DNA from: Pseudomonas baetica
GTDB lineage: Bacteria; Pseudomonadota; Gammaproteobacteria; Pseudomonadales; Pseudomonadaceae
DNA: 64,000 nt
Assembly (NCBI RefSeq): GCF_019733355.1
Contig: NZ_JAIHLQ010000017.1
Coordinates: 1 to 64,000 of the forward strand
Direction of reading: 5' to 3'
Part shown: positions 17,278-24,715 of the stretch, in pieces
Layout: each line of letters starts with the position of its first letter
Position numbering within the stretch: the first letter of the stretch is position 1
Program-made: the position numbers and the translations under genes
Notes under the pieces: model-generated
The model's input: only the letters and a program-made list of their open reading frames with translations
What the model was told of the DNA's origin: nothing
Database searches by the model: none

Positions 17278-18192
17278 TTAGTGGACCATACCCTCATGAT
17301 CGTCAGCCAGTTGATCGTGAAAATCAGATCCTTCCATTTGGACGGTAGTATGGCTGATGTGGAACTTATCACTCATAAGGCTGGTTACTTCAGCCAAGAT
17401 AGCTTGCTCGCTGCGGGAAGCCGAGTCAGCGACAAGATGGACGCTCATAACACTTTTACCACTGGTCAAAGCCCAGATATGCAAATCGTGGATATTCTTG
17501 ACCCCCTCAATGCCATAAAGCGTTGCCTCTACCTTCTCAATATCGATGCCCTCTGGAACCCCTTGCAGCAATATGTTCATGCTTTCCTTGAGCAATGACC
17601 AAGTCCTGGGCAGCACCCAGAACCCGATGCCAGCCGCGACAAGTGAATCAACCCAAGTCCAGCCGGTGAAACGGATCAAAAGAGCTGCGATGATGACGCC
17701 AATAGACCCCACCATATCGCTCCAGACCTCTAAATAAGCGCCCTTCACATTGAGGCTTTCCCCACTGGCAGCACTCAGTAGGCGCATTGAAACAAGGTTG
17801 ACGATGAGCCCGAACACCGCAATGACCAACATGCCAGTCGACTGGATTTCCGCCGGGACTTTAAGTCGCAGATACGCTTCATAAACGATGTACATAGCGA
17901 CTAAAAACAGCAAGACCGCATTGAAGGTGGCTGCAAGTATTTCAAATCGTGCGTACCCGAAGGTCCGCTTCCTATCCGCAGAGCGTTTGGCTATATGAAT
18001 AGCGACCAAGGATATCGCCAAAGCCGCAACGTCCGTCAGCATGTGGGCCGCGTCGGATAATAAGGCCAGGCTGCCGGTGACAAAAGCTCCAATGACCTCC
18101 GCGACCATAAAGCTTGTCGTCAGGGTGAGTGCGATCCACAGCAACTTTTCGTGACCGGCGCGTACTTGGCCGTGACTGTGTCCTGAACTCAT
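17278..18192 (-). CDS. czcD: CzcD: cation diffusion facilitator (Zn/Cd/Co exporter)
   Basis: 304 aa from the ATG at 18192, preferred over 18243 because GAGGAAAAGG lies before it and the product starts MSSGHSHG. Six TM helices; TM2 has LLSDAAHMLTD and TM5 EVWSDMVGS, the paired HxxxD/DxxxD zinc sites of CDF exporters. A cytoplasmic C-terminal domain (GIEGVKNIHDLHIWALTSGK) closes it, with His near both ends (SGHSHGQV, DFHDQLADDHEG). It exchanges Zn2+ or Cd2+ for H+ across the inner membrane, feeding periplasmic ions to CzcCBA. It has its own upstream inverted repeat. Confidence 0.9.
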   Translation of the reverse strand: MSSGHSHGQVRAGHEKLLWIALTLTTSFMVAEVIGAFVTGSLALLSDAAHMLTDVAALAISLVAIHIAKRSADRKRTFGYARFEILAATFNAVLLFLVAMYIVYEAYLRLKVPAEIQSTGMLVIAVFGLIVNLVSMRLLSAASGESLNVKGAYLEVWSDMVGSIGVIIAALLIRFTGWTWVDSLVAAGIGFWVLPRTWSLLKESMNILLQGVPEGIDIEKVEATLYGIEGVKNIHDLHIWALTSGKSVMSVHLVADSASRSEQAILAEVTSLMSDKFHISHTTVQMEGSDFHDQLADDHEGMVH

Positions 18193-18236
18193 AACCTTTT
18201 CCTCAAACGCCGCTCGCTGAAACTCCAACCACCCAG

Positions 18237-18259
18237 GTAGCACCCTTGCTACGAGTCGA
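18237..18259 (-). promoter_or_regulatory. Inverted repeat and -35-like sequence before czcD
   Basis: GTAGCA-CCCT-TGCTAC (18237-18252) is a perfect 6-4-6 dyad 45 nt upstream of the ATG. On the minus strand TCGACT precedes it directly, like the -35 of MerR-type promoters. No convincing -10 was found at 19-20 bp, so assignment to a metal-responsive MerR regulator is tentative. Confidence 0.35.
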
Positions 18260-18373
18260 TTGCAGGATATAAAGACCAGCTAATACCCAAAACCGTTCCA
18301 TCTCATGAAACACCCTATTTCAGAATTGGTGCTGGTTCGAGGTATATCCCGATCAAAGCGCGAAATCGCAGCC

Positions 18374-18766
18374 TTAATCGAACATCTCCTGCAAAAATGA
18401 TTTTTTGCGGTACGACTGTTGCCCCTGATGCCCACTCTGGTTTTGATGTCCACCATGACTTTGATGGCCGCTCTGGTGGCCACCTTCTCTCCAACCGCCA
18501 CCGTGACTTCCTCGCTGATCTCCATGAGCTTGGCTATCTCCATGCTGGCTGTAACCGGGTTGTACTGCTGGAGGAGCATTCTGTACGGGTGGAATTGGGT
18601 TCTGTGGAAGAAACCTAACGGCCTCCTGTTGTTGGCTGCGCTCGATGATCTTGTCGAGTTCACCTCGGTCGAGCCAAACGCCACGGCATTGAGGGCAATA
18701 ATCAATTTCGATGCTTTGGCGCTCAGTCATTACGAGGGCAGTATCTTTGCAGATCGGACATTGCAT
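18374..18766 (-). CDS. zf-TFIIB zinc-ribbon protein with His/Gln-rich tail
   Basis: 130 aa from MQCPICKD (AAGGA 9 nt upstream; an earlier ATG at 18802 lacks one). Residues 1-45 form a zf-TFIIB type ribbon: CPICKD, then CPQCRGVWLDRGELDKI. Residues 60-115 are low complexity, rich in Gly, His, Gln and Ser with repeated GHQSGHQ units, and could bind metal. The tail ends basic-aromatic (YRKKSFLQEMFD). Relatives are common single-domain proteins of unknown role. It lies 54 nt after cadA and is probably co-transcribed, so it may buffer cytoplasmic Zn or Cd (inference). Confidence 0.75.
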   Translation of the reverse strand: MQCPICKDTALVMTERQSIEIDYCPQCRGVWLDRGELDKIIERSQQQEAVRFLPQNPIPPVQNAPPAVQPGYSQHGDSQAHGDQRGSHGGGWREGGHQSGHQSHGGHQNQSGHQGQQSYRKKSFLQEMFD

Positions 18767-18820
18767 GATTTGATTTCCTTGTGTGGGCATGTAATTGAAC
18801 ACGAAGTCGCAGCTTTCGTA

Positions 18821-21175
18821 TCACCGACGCAGTAGCCGCAGTCCGTTGAATACGACCAGCAGGCTCGCTCCCATATCGGCGAAAACAGCCATCCACAACG
18901 TAGCGTGGCCGGACAATGCAAGCGCCAAAAATACAACTTTGATACCCAAGGCCAGTCCGATGTTTTGCTTCAAAACAGAGGCACATCGACGACTCAGGCT
19001 AATAAAATCAGCAATCTTGCGTGGGTCGTCATCCATGATGGCGACATCAGCCGTTTCAAGGGCTGTGGCAGTCCCTGCGGCCCCCATCGCAAAACCAATG
19101 TCGGCTTGCGCCAATGCTGGAGCATCGTTCACACCATCGCCCACCATGCCAACAGTACCAAAGCGGCGTTTGAGTTCAGCGACGGCGGCTTGTTTATCCT
19201 CCGGCATGAGGTTTCCGCGTGCATCCTGTATGCCGAGCTGAGCGGCGATGGACTTGGCGGTTGCAGGGTTGTCACCCGTGAGCATCACCGGTACGACATT
19301 CAACGCTTTCAGAGCAGTTACGGCAGCAAAGCTTTCAGGCCTTACGGTGTCAGCCACAGCAAAAATCGCTACTGGACCGCTGGCCGCGCAGAGCACGATT
19401 ACAGTTTTTCCTGCGTTTTCCAGTAGCGACAATCGGGCCTCAAGGGCCGGCGAGCATACGCCCAACTCTTCAACCAAGCGGTGGTTACCCAGGTGCCACG
19501 ATTGACCGTCGATATTGCCTTTGACGCCACGACCGTTGAGTACGCCGAAGTCCTCAACCGGCAGAGTCGCCGCATCCGGTTGCTGTAATTTCCATCCGCT
19601 GACCAAGGCCTTCGCCACTGGGTGTGTACTGTGTTCGTCGAGGCTAGCTGCGATCTGCAAAGCCATCTCGATGGGCAGATCACCAAACGGCTCGTTATCG
19701 GTCAGTACCGGCTTGCCTTGGGTCAAGGTGCCGGTCTTGTCGAGCGCCACAACCTTAAGTAGTCGGCCGCTTTCAAGGTATGCACCGCCTTTAATCAAAA
19801 TGCCATGCTTGGCAGCCGCGGCTAGCCCACTGACGACGGTAATTGGCGTTGAAACCACCAAGGCACATGGGCAGGCGATCACTAACAGGACCAGGGCCTG
19901 ATAAAGCCAATCGCCCCAGGTTCCACCGATCAGTACAGGGCCCAAGACAGCGACCAAGAGGGCAAGAACCACTACAGCCGGGGTGTAATAACGTGCAAAC
20001 TCATCTACAAATCGCTGAGTAGGGGCTCGTTGAGACTGCGCGTCTTGTATGGCTGCCGCGATACGAGCAAGAGTACTTTCTCCTGCTACGGCCGTCACAG
20101 TCGCTTCAACCACGCCGTCGGTAACGATACTGCCAGCGTAAAGTGGGTCCCCGACCTGCTTATCAACAGGTAGGCTTTCGCCGGTAATTGGAGCTTGGTC
20201 CAGTGCGGCGCGACCTGAGTCTATGCGGGCATCCAAGGGTACTCGCGAACCCGTGCGAACCCGAATACGACTACCAAGTAATACACTCGCCACCGGATGG
20301 TCTTTCCAGCCGCCATCAGTCATGACTTCAGCGGTTTCTGGCGCCAACGCGGTCAGCGACTTGATCGCGTTCCGCGCGCGCTCCAGAGAAAGTGCTTCGA
20401 TAGCCTCAGCAACGGCGAAAAGGAAAACCACCATCGCGGCTTCGGGCCATTTACCGATGATGAGAGCACCAACGACAGCCAACGACATCAGAAAATAGAT
20501 GTTCAGAGTGAGGTTCTTAACTGCAATCCAACCCTTTTTGAGGGTGGGCAAACCAGCGCTCAGAATGGAAAGAGCCGCAAGCACCATAACCGGCCAAGAA
20601 CCTTCTTGTCCGGTTGTCCACGCGATGACTTCAGCGGCGATAGCAGCCAGGCCACTGATGGCCAGCAATCCTTTTAGTTTTGCGCTCAGGGCCGGGGGAA
20701 CCGCCGATGGCGCGGCACCGGCTTCGATCAGGCTCGGCCCCATGTCCAACGCGACTAATGCGGTGACGATTGGCTGCGGATCATCCAAGCGGTGATGCAC
20801 GGTCAACTCACGATTCAGGAGGTTGAAGTCGAGCCGAACAATTCCGGCCATCGGCTCCAGTCGGTTGCGGATCAAGCGCTCCTCTGTAGGGCAATCCATT
20901 TTATCGATGCGGTAGCGAACTCTACTGGTCCCTTTCGGGGCAGGGCTACTCTTAGTAATCGCAACACCATCAGTAGCTTGCGTGCCATGAGCACAGCACG
21001 CATCGGCATGATCGTGAGCATGCTCATGCTCATGCTCATGGTCGTGACCATGTTCTTTGTGATGCTTGGGTTCAGCAGCATTAACAGACCCATGTTGATG
21101 GTCAGATCCGCAACACTCTTCTTTCTTCTGTACGTGAAGACGGAGGACCGGCTTGAGCTTGTTTTCCTGGTTCAT
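18821..21175 (-). CDS. cadA: CadA/ZntA: P1B-type Zn/Cd/Pb-exporting ATPase
   Basis: 784 aa from MNQENK. The long N-terminus has a His-rich run (HKEHGHDHEHEHEHAHDHADACCAH, residues 37-61, split by acidic residues) and CC pairs; then a degenerate HMA-like domain with MDCPTEE in place of GMTCxxC. Core motifs: TGES, CPCALV in TM6, phosphorylated D479 in DKTGTLT, an HP motif (EHSTHPVAKAL) and GDGVND. TM8 has the Asp of ADMGASLLVV seen in Zn/Cd pumps. It expels cytoplasmic Zn2+, Cd2+ and Pb2+ using ATP. The start at 21175 is favoured because the CadR-type promoter would begin transcription inside the longer frame from 21211. Confidence 0.93.
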   Translation of the reverse strand: MNQENKLKPVLRLHVQKKEECCGSDHQHGSVNAAEPKHHKEHGHDHEHEHEHAHDHADACCAHGTQATDGVAITKSSPAPKGTSRVRYRIDKMDCPTEERLIRNRLEPMAGIVRLDFNLLNRELTVHHRLDDPQPIVTALVALDMGPSLIEAGAAPSAVPPALSAKLKGLLAISGLAAIAAEVIAWTTGQEGSWPVMVLAALSILSAGLPTLKKGWIAVKNLTLNIYFLMSLAVVGALIIGKWPEAAMVVFLFAVAEAIEALSLERARNAIKSLTALAPETAEVMTDGGWKDHPVASVLLGSRIRVRTGSRVPLDARIDSGRAALDQAPITGESLPVDKQVGDPLYAGSIVTDGVVEATVTAVAGESTLARIAAAIQDAQSQRAPTQRFVDEFARYYTPAVVVLALLVAVLGPVLIGGTWGDWLYQALVLLVIACPCALVVSTPITVVSGLAAAAKHGILIKGGAYLESGRLLKVVALDKTGTLTQGKPVLTDNEPFGDLPIEMALQIAASLDEHSTHPVAKALVSGWKLQQPDAATLPVEDFGVLNGRGVKGNIDGQSWHLGNHRLVEELGVCSPALEARLSLLENAGKTVIVLCAASGPVAIFAVADTVRPESFAAVTALKALNVVPVMLTGDNPATAKSIAAQLGIQDARGNLMPEDKQAAVAELKRRFGTVGMVGDGVNDAPALAQADIGFAMGAAGTATALETADVAIMDDDPRKIADFISLSRRCASVLKQNIGLALGIKVVFLALALSGHATLWMAVFADMGASLLVVFNGLRLLRR

Positions 21176-21205
21176 GGTGCTTCTACCGCTTGGGATAATT
21201 TCACC

Positions 21206-21236
21206 ATTCAACAGCCTGTACCTACTACAGGGTCAA
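21206..21236 (-). promoter_or_regulatory. CadR/MerR-type promoter of cadA
   Basis: On the minus strand TTGACC and TTGAAT are separated by 19 bp. The spacer holds the dyad CCTGTA-N5-TACAGG (plus-strand 21215-21231). This is the layout of CadR/ZntR-controlled promoters, in which the metal-bound activator twists an over-long spacer. No cadR gene is present in the window. Confidence 0.75.
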
Positions 21237-21536
21237 GCGCCCAATGAAGTTATTTGAAGCTGCTTTCGTGTGCGGATAGCTTGGTCCTCCATGGACATCA
21301 CCTAATCCTCGGAAGGCAGAAGAGGGTTCAAAAACTTGATTTGAGGTCTCCTATTCGCCTATTTTTGGCTGCAATCTGTCCACAAACTCAGGTAAAAGAT
21401 GAGATGTGGCCAGATAAAAATTGACTCAGATTTATAAACCAGCTCCGGTGTTATCACCTGACTTAGGCCTCTCGGCAGGCCGTTTATGCCCTGCATCCAA
21501 TTGTAAGGGCCATTTGCACCGTCTACACTCCAGTCC

Positions 21537-21878
21537 ATGAAACGCTATCTGCGGTTTTGCATCGTCTTCATGATTAGCTTGGCGCTTCCCCTCAGCGGGA
21601 TGGCGGGCGTTCAGGCACCGACAGAACCATGCCCAATGAAGACGATGGGCATGGCGATAATGGACGACATGGGGATGGACTGCTGCAACGATATGAAAAG
21701 CCCTTCCGAGCACGGCAAACCTTGTAAGCCGGGCCAGGAATGCAAGACAGGCGGCATGCTGCAAGTCTCGATCCTCAAGCCTCCTGTAACCGTATTCAGC
21801 CCCGTAGTGCTTTACTTCTTCAGCGATTCCCTACCCGTACAGACCCCGTCCGGGGTATGGCGACCGCCTCGCGTTTGA
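21537..21878 (+). CDS. Small Met/Cys-rich exported protein ahead of cus operon
   Basis: 113 aa. The N-terminal signal peptide MKRYLRFCIVFMISLALPLSG is cut near AGVQA. The mature part has Met/Cys clusters suited to Cu(I): CPMKTMGMAIMDDMGMDCC, then a CKPGQECK loop; the C-terminus is hydrophobic (VFSPVVLYFFS). Similar short Met/Cys-rich proteins often precede copper RND operons in Pseudomonas. No named family can be given with certainty. It lies 99 nt before cusC in the same direction and could be a periplasmic copper carrier or sponge for the pump. Confidence 0.65.
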   Translation: MKRYLRFCIVFMISLALPLSGMAGVQAPTEPCPMKTMGMAIMDDMGMDCCNDMKSPSEHGKPCKPGQECKTGGMLQVSILKPPVTVFSPVVLYFFSDSLPVQTPSGVWRPPRV

Positions 21879-21977
21879 TTCCTGTCCCACATTGAGCCTC
21901 ATTCCGCGTTAGCGGGATGGACTAGCTGCGCGCATGTCTTTTGACGCGTGCAGTGGATGATCACAGGAATCGTAAAC

Positions 21978-23234
21978 ATGAACTCCAAGTGCTATTGCAC
22001 AGGCTGGTCCCTCGTGGCCGGTCTGGCGGCAAGCGTACTGGCATTGCCGAGCTTCGCTGCCGCATTGACACTCGATGAAGCGTTGCGGCTGGCCGAAAAC
22101 AATGCACCGTCGCTGACCGCACAAGACGCCAAAATTCAAGCTGCCAGCAGCGCGGCTATTCCAGCCGGTGAACTACCTGACCCCAGGCTACTGTTGGGTG
22201 TGCAGAACTACCCCATTGGCGGTCCGGATCGCTGGAGCATCGATCAGGACTTCATGACCATGCAAGTGGTCGGGGTCAGGCAAGAAATGCCCAACAGCGA
22301 CAAGCGCAAAGCGCGCATAGAAGTGGCCGATGCGGCCATTGATCGCGCCGCTGCGGAGCGTCGAGTCGAACGTCTGAAAGTACGCCAGTCCACGGCGTTG
22401 GCCTGGATCAATAGCTACTCGGTTGAGCGCAAAGATGCGCTGTTCCAGGACTTCTACAAAGAAAACCGCCTGTTGACCGATACCGTCAGGGCCCAGATTG
22501 CCGGTGGCCGCGCTCAACCCGCCGATGCGGTGACGCCTAAGCAAGAAGCGGCTCAACTGGCGGAGCAACAGGACGATCTGATTCTCCAGAGAGCGCAGGC
22601 CCGAGCAGCCCTCAAACGCTGGATTGGCTCCGCCGCCAACGACAAGCCTGTGGGCAGCTTGCCGCATTGGCCCGTCGATACCTCCGGCTACGCCCATAAA
22701 CTGCAACACCACCCCGAGTTGGCAGCGTTTGCGCCGATGACCCGCGAAGCGCAAGCCAAGGTTCGTGAAGCCGTGTCGGAGAAGCAGTCGGACTGGAGCT
22801 GGGAGCTGGATTATCAGCGTCGCGGCCGTGAGTTTGGCGATATGGTCAGCGTGCAATTTTCCTGGGAGCTGCCGCTGTTTCCTGACTCGCGCCAAAACCC
22901 CAAAATCGCAGCCAAACAGGCTGAACTCAGTCAGCTTGAGGCCGAGCGCGAAGCTCTGTCACGCGAGCACACTCAGCAACTAGAGAGCGAACTGGCCGAC
23001 TATGAGCGCCTGAATCGTGCCGTGCGCCGAAACCAGGAAAGCCTGTTGCCGCTGGCCAAGGAAAAGGTCGAACTCAGCATGGCCAGTTATCGCTCGGGCA
23101 AAGGCGATTTAAACGCCGTTGTTGCTGCCCGACGTGAACTCATCGAGGCCCGCCTCAAACAGATCGACGTGGAAGAGCAGCGAGCGCTGACCAGTGCGCG
23201 GTTGTATTTTGCTTATGGGGAGTCCAGCCAATGA
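21978..23234 (+). CDS. cusC: CusC-like outer-membrane channel (TolC family)
   Basis: 418 aa from MNSKCYCTGW (AGGA 9 nt upstream). The signal peptide ends near SFAAALTLDEAL. OEP repeats follow: LTLDEALRLAENNAPSL, PAGELPDPRLLLGVQNYPI, and a second helical half ending LYFAYGESSQ. It belongs to the copper RND-associated group rather than the CzcC group, to which it is only distantly alike. It gives Cu+/Ag+ passage through the outer membrane with CusBA. The stop overlaps the cusB start by ATGA. Confidence 0.9.
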   Translation: MNSKCYCTGWSLVAGLAASVLALPSFAAALTLDEALRLAENNAPSLTAQDAKIQAASSAAIPAGELPDPRLLLGVQNYPIGGPDRWSIDQDFMTMQVVGVRQEMPNSDKRKARIEVADAAIDRAAAERRVERLKVRQSTALAWINSYSVERKDALFQDFYKENRLLTDTVRAQIAGGRAQPADAVTPKQEAAQLAEQQDDLILQRAQARAALKRWIGSAANDKPVGSLPHWPVDTSGYAHKLQHHPELAAFAPMTREAQAKVREAVSEKQSDWSWELDYQRRGREFGDMVSVQFSWELPLFPDSRQNPKIAAKQAELSQLEAEREALSREHTQQLESELADYERLNRAVRRNQESLLPLAKEKVELSMASYRSGKGDLNAVVAARRELIEARLKQIDVEEQRALTSARLYFAYGESSQ

Positions 23235-24715
23235 GCCTTAAAAAAGGGAACGGGGCATTGCTGGTTGGCATCTCGCTGGCCTTAGGTGTTGCCGGTGGTT
23301 ACTGGTTGGCGCATCAGCGTATGAGTGGACTACCAAATACCACACAAGAGCAGAGCCTCAATTCACCGGGCGAACGCAAAGCACTTTATTGGTACGACCC
23401 CATGTACCCGCAACAAAAGTTCGATAAGCCGGGTAAGTCTCCCTTCATGGACATGCAACTGGTCCCGCAGTACACCAGCAGCGCAGGGGACCGAGCGACC
23501 GTCAGTATCGATCCAAGTCTGACCCAAAATCTCGGCCTGCGTTTTGCGACAGTCAGCCGTGCGATCTTTGATTCCAGCCTCGACGTGACAGGTGTGTTGG
23601 GATTCAACGAACGTGATGTCGCTGTGATTCAGGCGCGCACCCCTGGCTTTGTGGAGCGGGTCTATGCCCATGCTCCCGGCGATGTACTCAAAGCCAACGC
23701 GGCGCTGGCGGATGTTCTGGTGCCTGAGTGGGCCGCTGCCCAGACAGAGTTCCTTGCCCTGAAACGCAACGGGGATGCTGCCCTGTTGGATGCGGCCCGA
23801 CAACGACTGCGGCTCACAGGGATGCCGGCAGCACTGATTACCGATGTAGAGCGTGGCGGTAAGGTTCAGCCCTACCTGACGCTGACCAGCCCCATTGCCG
23901 GTGTACTGCAAGAATTGAACGTACGTGCGGGAATGACCGTGGCGACTGGCGATACTCTGGCACGCGTCAATGGCTTGAGCAGTGTCTGGCTAGCCGTGGC
24001 CGTTCCAGAATCGGATGCCGGATCAATCACCGTGGGGCAGGCGGTCGAAGCGCGCCTGCCAGCTTTCCCAGGGACAATACTCAACGGCAGGGTCAGCGCG
24101 ATTTTGCCCGAGACCAATCCGGACAGCCGCACTCTTCGCGTACGTGTCGAGTTACCCAATCCGGACGGACGCCTCAGACCGGGTTTGACAGCGCAGGTAC
24201 ACCTGAATCGTTCGACCGAGCAAAGTGTGTTGTGGGTGCCGAGCGAAGCGGTGATTCGCACGGGCCGACGTGCCTTGGTGATGCTCGCCGCAGACGCCGG
24301 CCGCTACCGTCCCGTGGCGGTGCAACTCGGGCAGGAAAGCGATGGCAAGACGGCGATATTGAAAGGTCTGGAAGAAGGCCAGAAAGTGGTTACCTCTGGC
24401 CAGTTCCTGCTCGACTCGGAGGCCAGTCTTAAGGGCATCGTTGCAAGCTCGGAGGAAGAGTCACCACCCAGCGCAGCAGCCTCCAGCTTTCATGAAGCGG
24501 ATGGGCAGATCGTTGAGATCAACGACAAAGAAGTCACGCTCGCCCATGGTCCTTTCAAAACGCTGGGTATGCCTGGCATGACGATGACGTTCCCACTCGC
24601 CAACCCGGCGCTGATGCAGGGCTTCAAAACGGGTGACAAGGTTCGGGTTGCGGTGAGTCAGACCGACGATGGCCTGCGTGTTGAGCGCCTGGAAAAATCG
24701 GGGAGCCAGCCATGA
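23231..24715 (+). CDS. cusB: CusB-like periplasmic adaptor with fused CusF domain
   Basis: 494 aa. TM anchor/signal at 8-28 (LLVGISLALGVAGGYWL). Residues 52-80 form a heavy-metal-binding domain (YWYDPMYPQQKFDKPGKSP, FMDMQLVP). Then come the lipoyl, hairpin and barrel regions of the adaptor (RTPGFVERVYAHAPGDVL). Residues 415-494 are an extra CusF-like domain: EADGQIVEINDKEVTLAHGP, with GMPGMTMTFPL supplying Met ligands and a preceding Trp-less loop. Fusion of chaperone and adaptor should speed Cu(I) delivery to CusA. A separate CusF is also encoded at 27867. Start and stop overlap both neighbours by 4 bp. Confidence 0.92.
   Translation: MSLKKGNGALLVGISLALGVAGGYWLAHQRMSGLPNTTQEQSLNSPGERKALYWYDPMYPQQKFDKPGKSPFMDMQLVPQYTSSAGDRATVSIDPSLTQNLGLRFATVSRAIFDSSLDVTGVLGFNERDVAVIQARTPGFVERVYAHAPGDVLKANAALADVLVPEWAAAQTEFLALKRNGDAALLDAARQRLRLTGMPAALITDVERGGKVQPYLTLTSPIAGVLQELNVRAGMTVATGDTLARVNGLSSVWLAVAVPESDAGSITVGQAVEARLPAFPGTILNGRVSAILPETNPDSRTLRVRVELPNPDGRLRPGLTAQVHLNRSTEQSVLWVPSEAVIRTGRRALVMLAADAGRYRPVAVQLGQESDGKTAILKGLEEGQKVVTSGQFLLDSEASLKGIVASSEEESPPSAAASSFHEADGQIVEINDKEVTLAHGPFKTLGMPGMTMTFPLANPALMQGFKTGDKVRVAVSQTDDGLRVERLEKSGSQP

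Noticed and set aside
21241..21536. Divergent cadR regulator gene next to cadA
   Set aside because: The usual place of cadR holds about 300 bp with no MerR-like reading frame on either strand.
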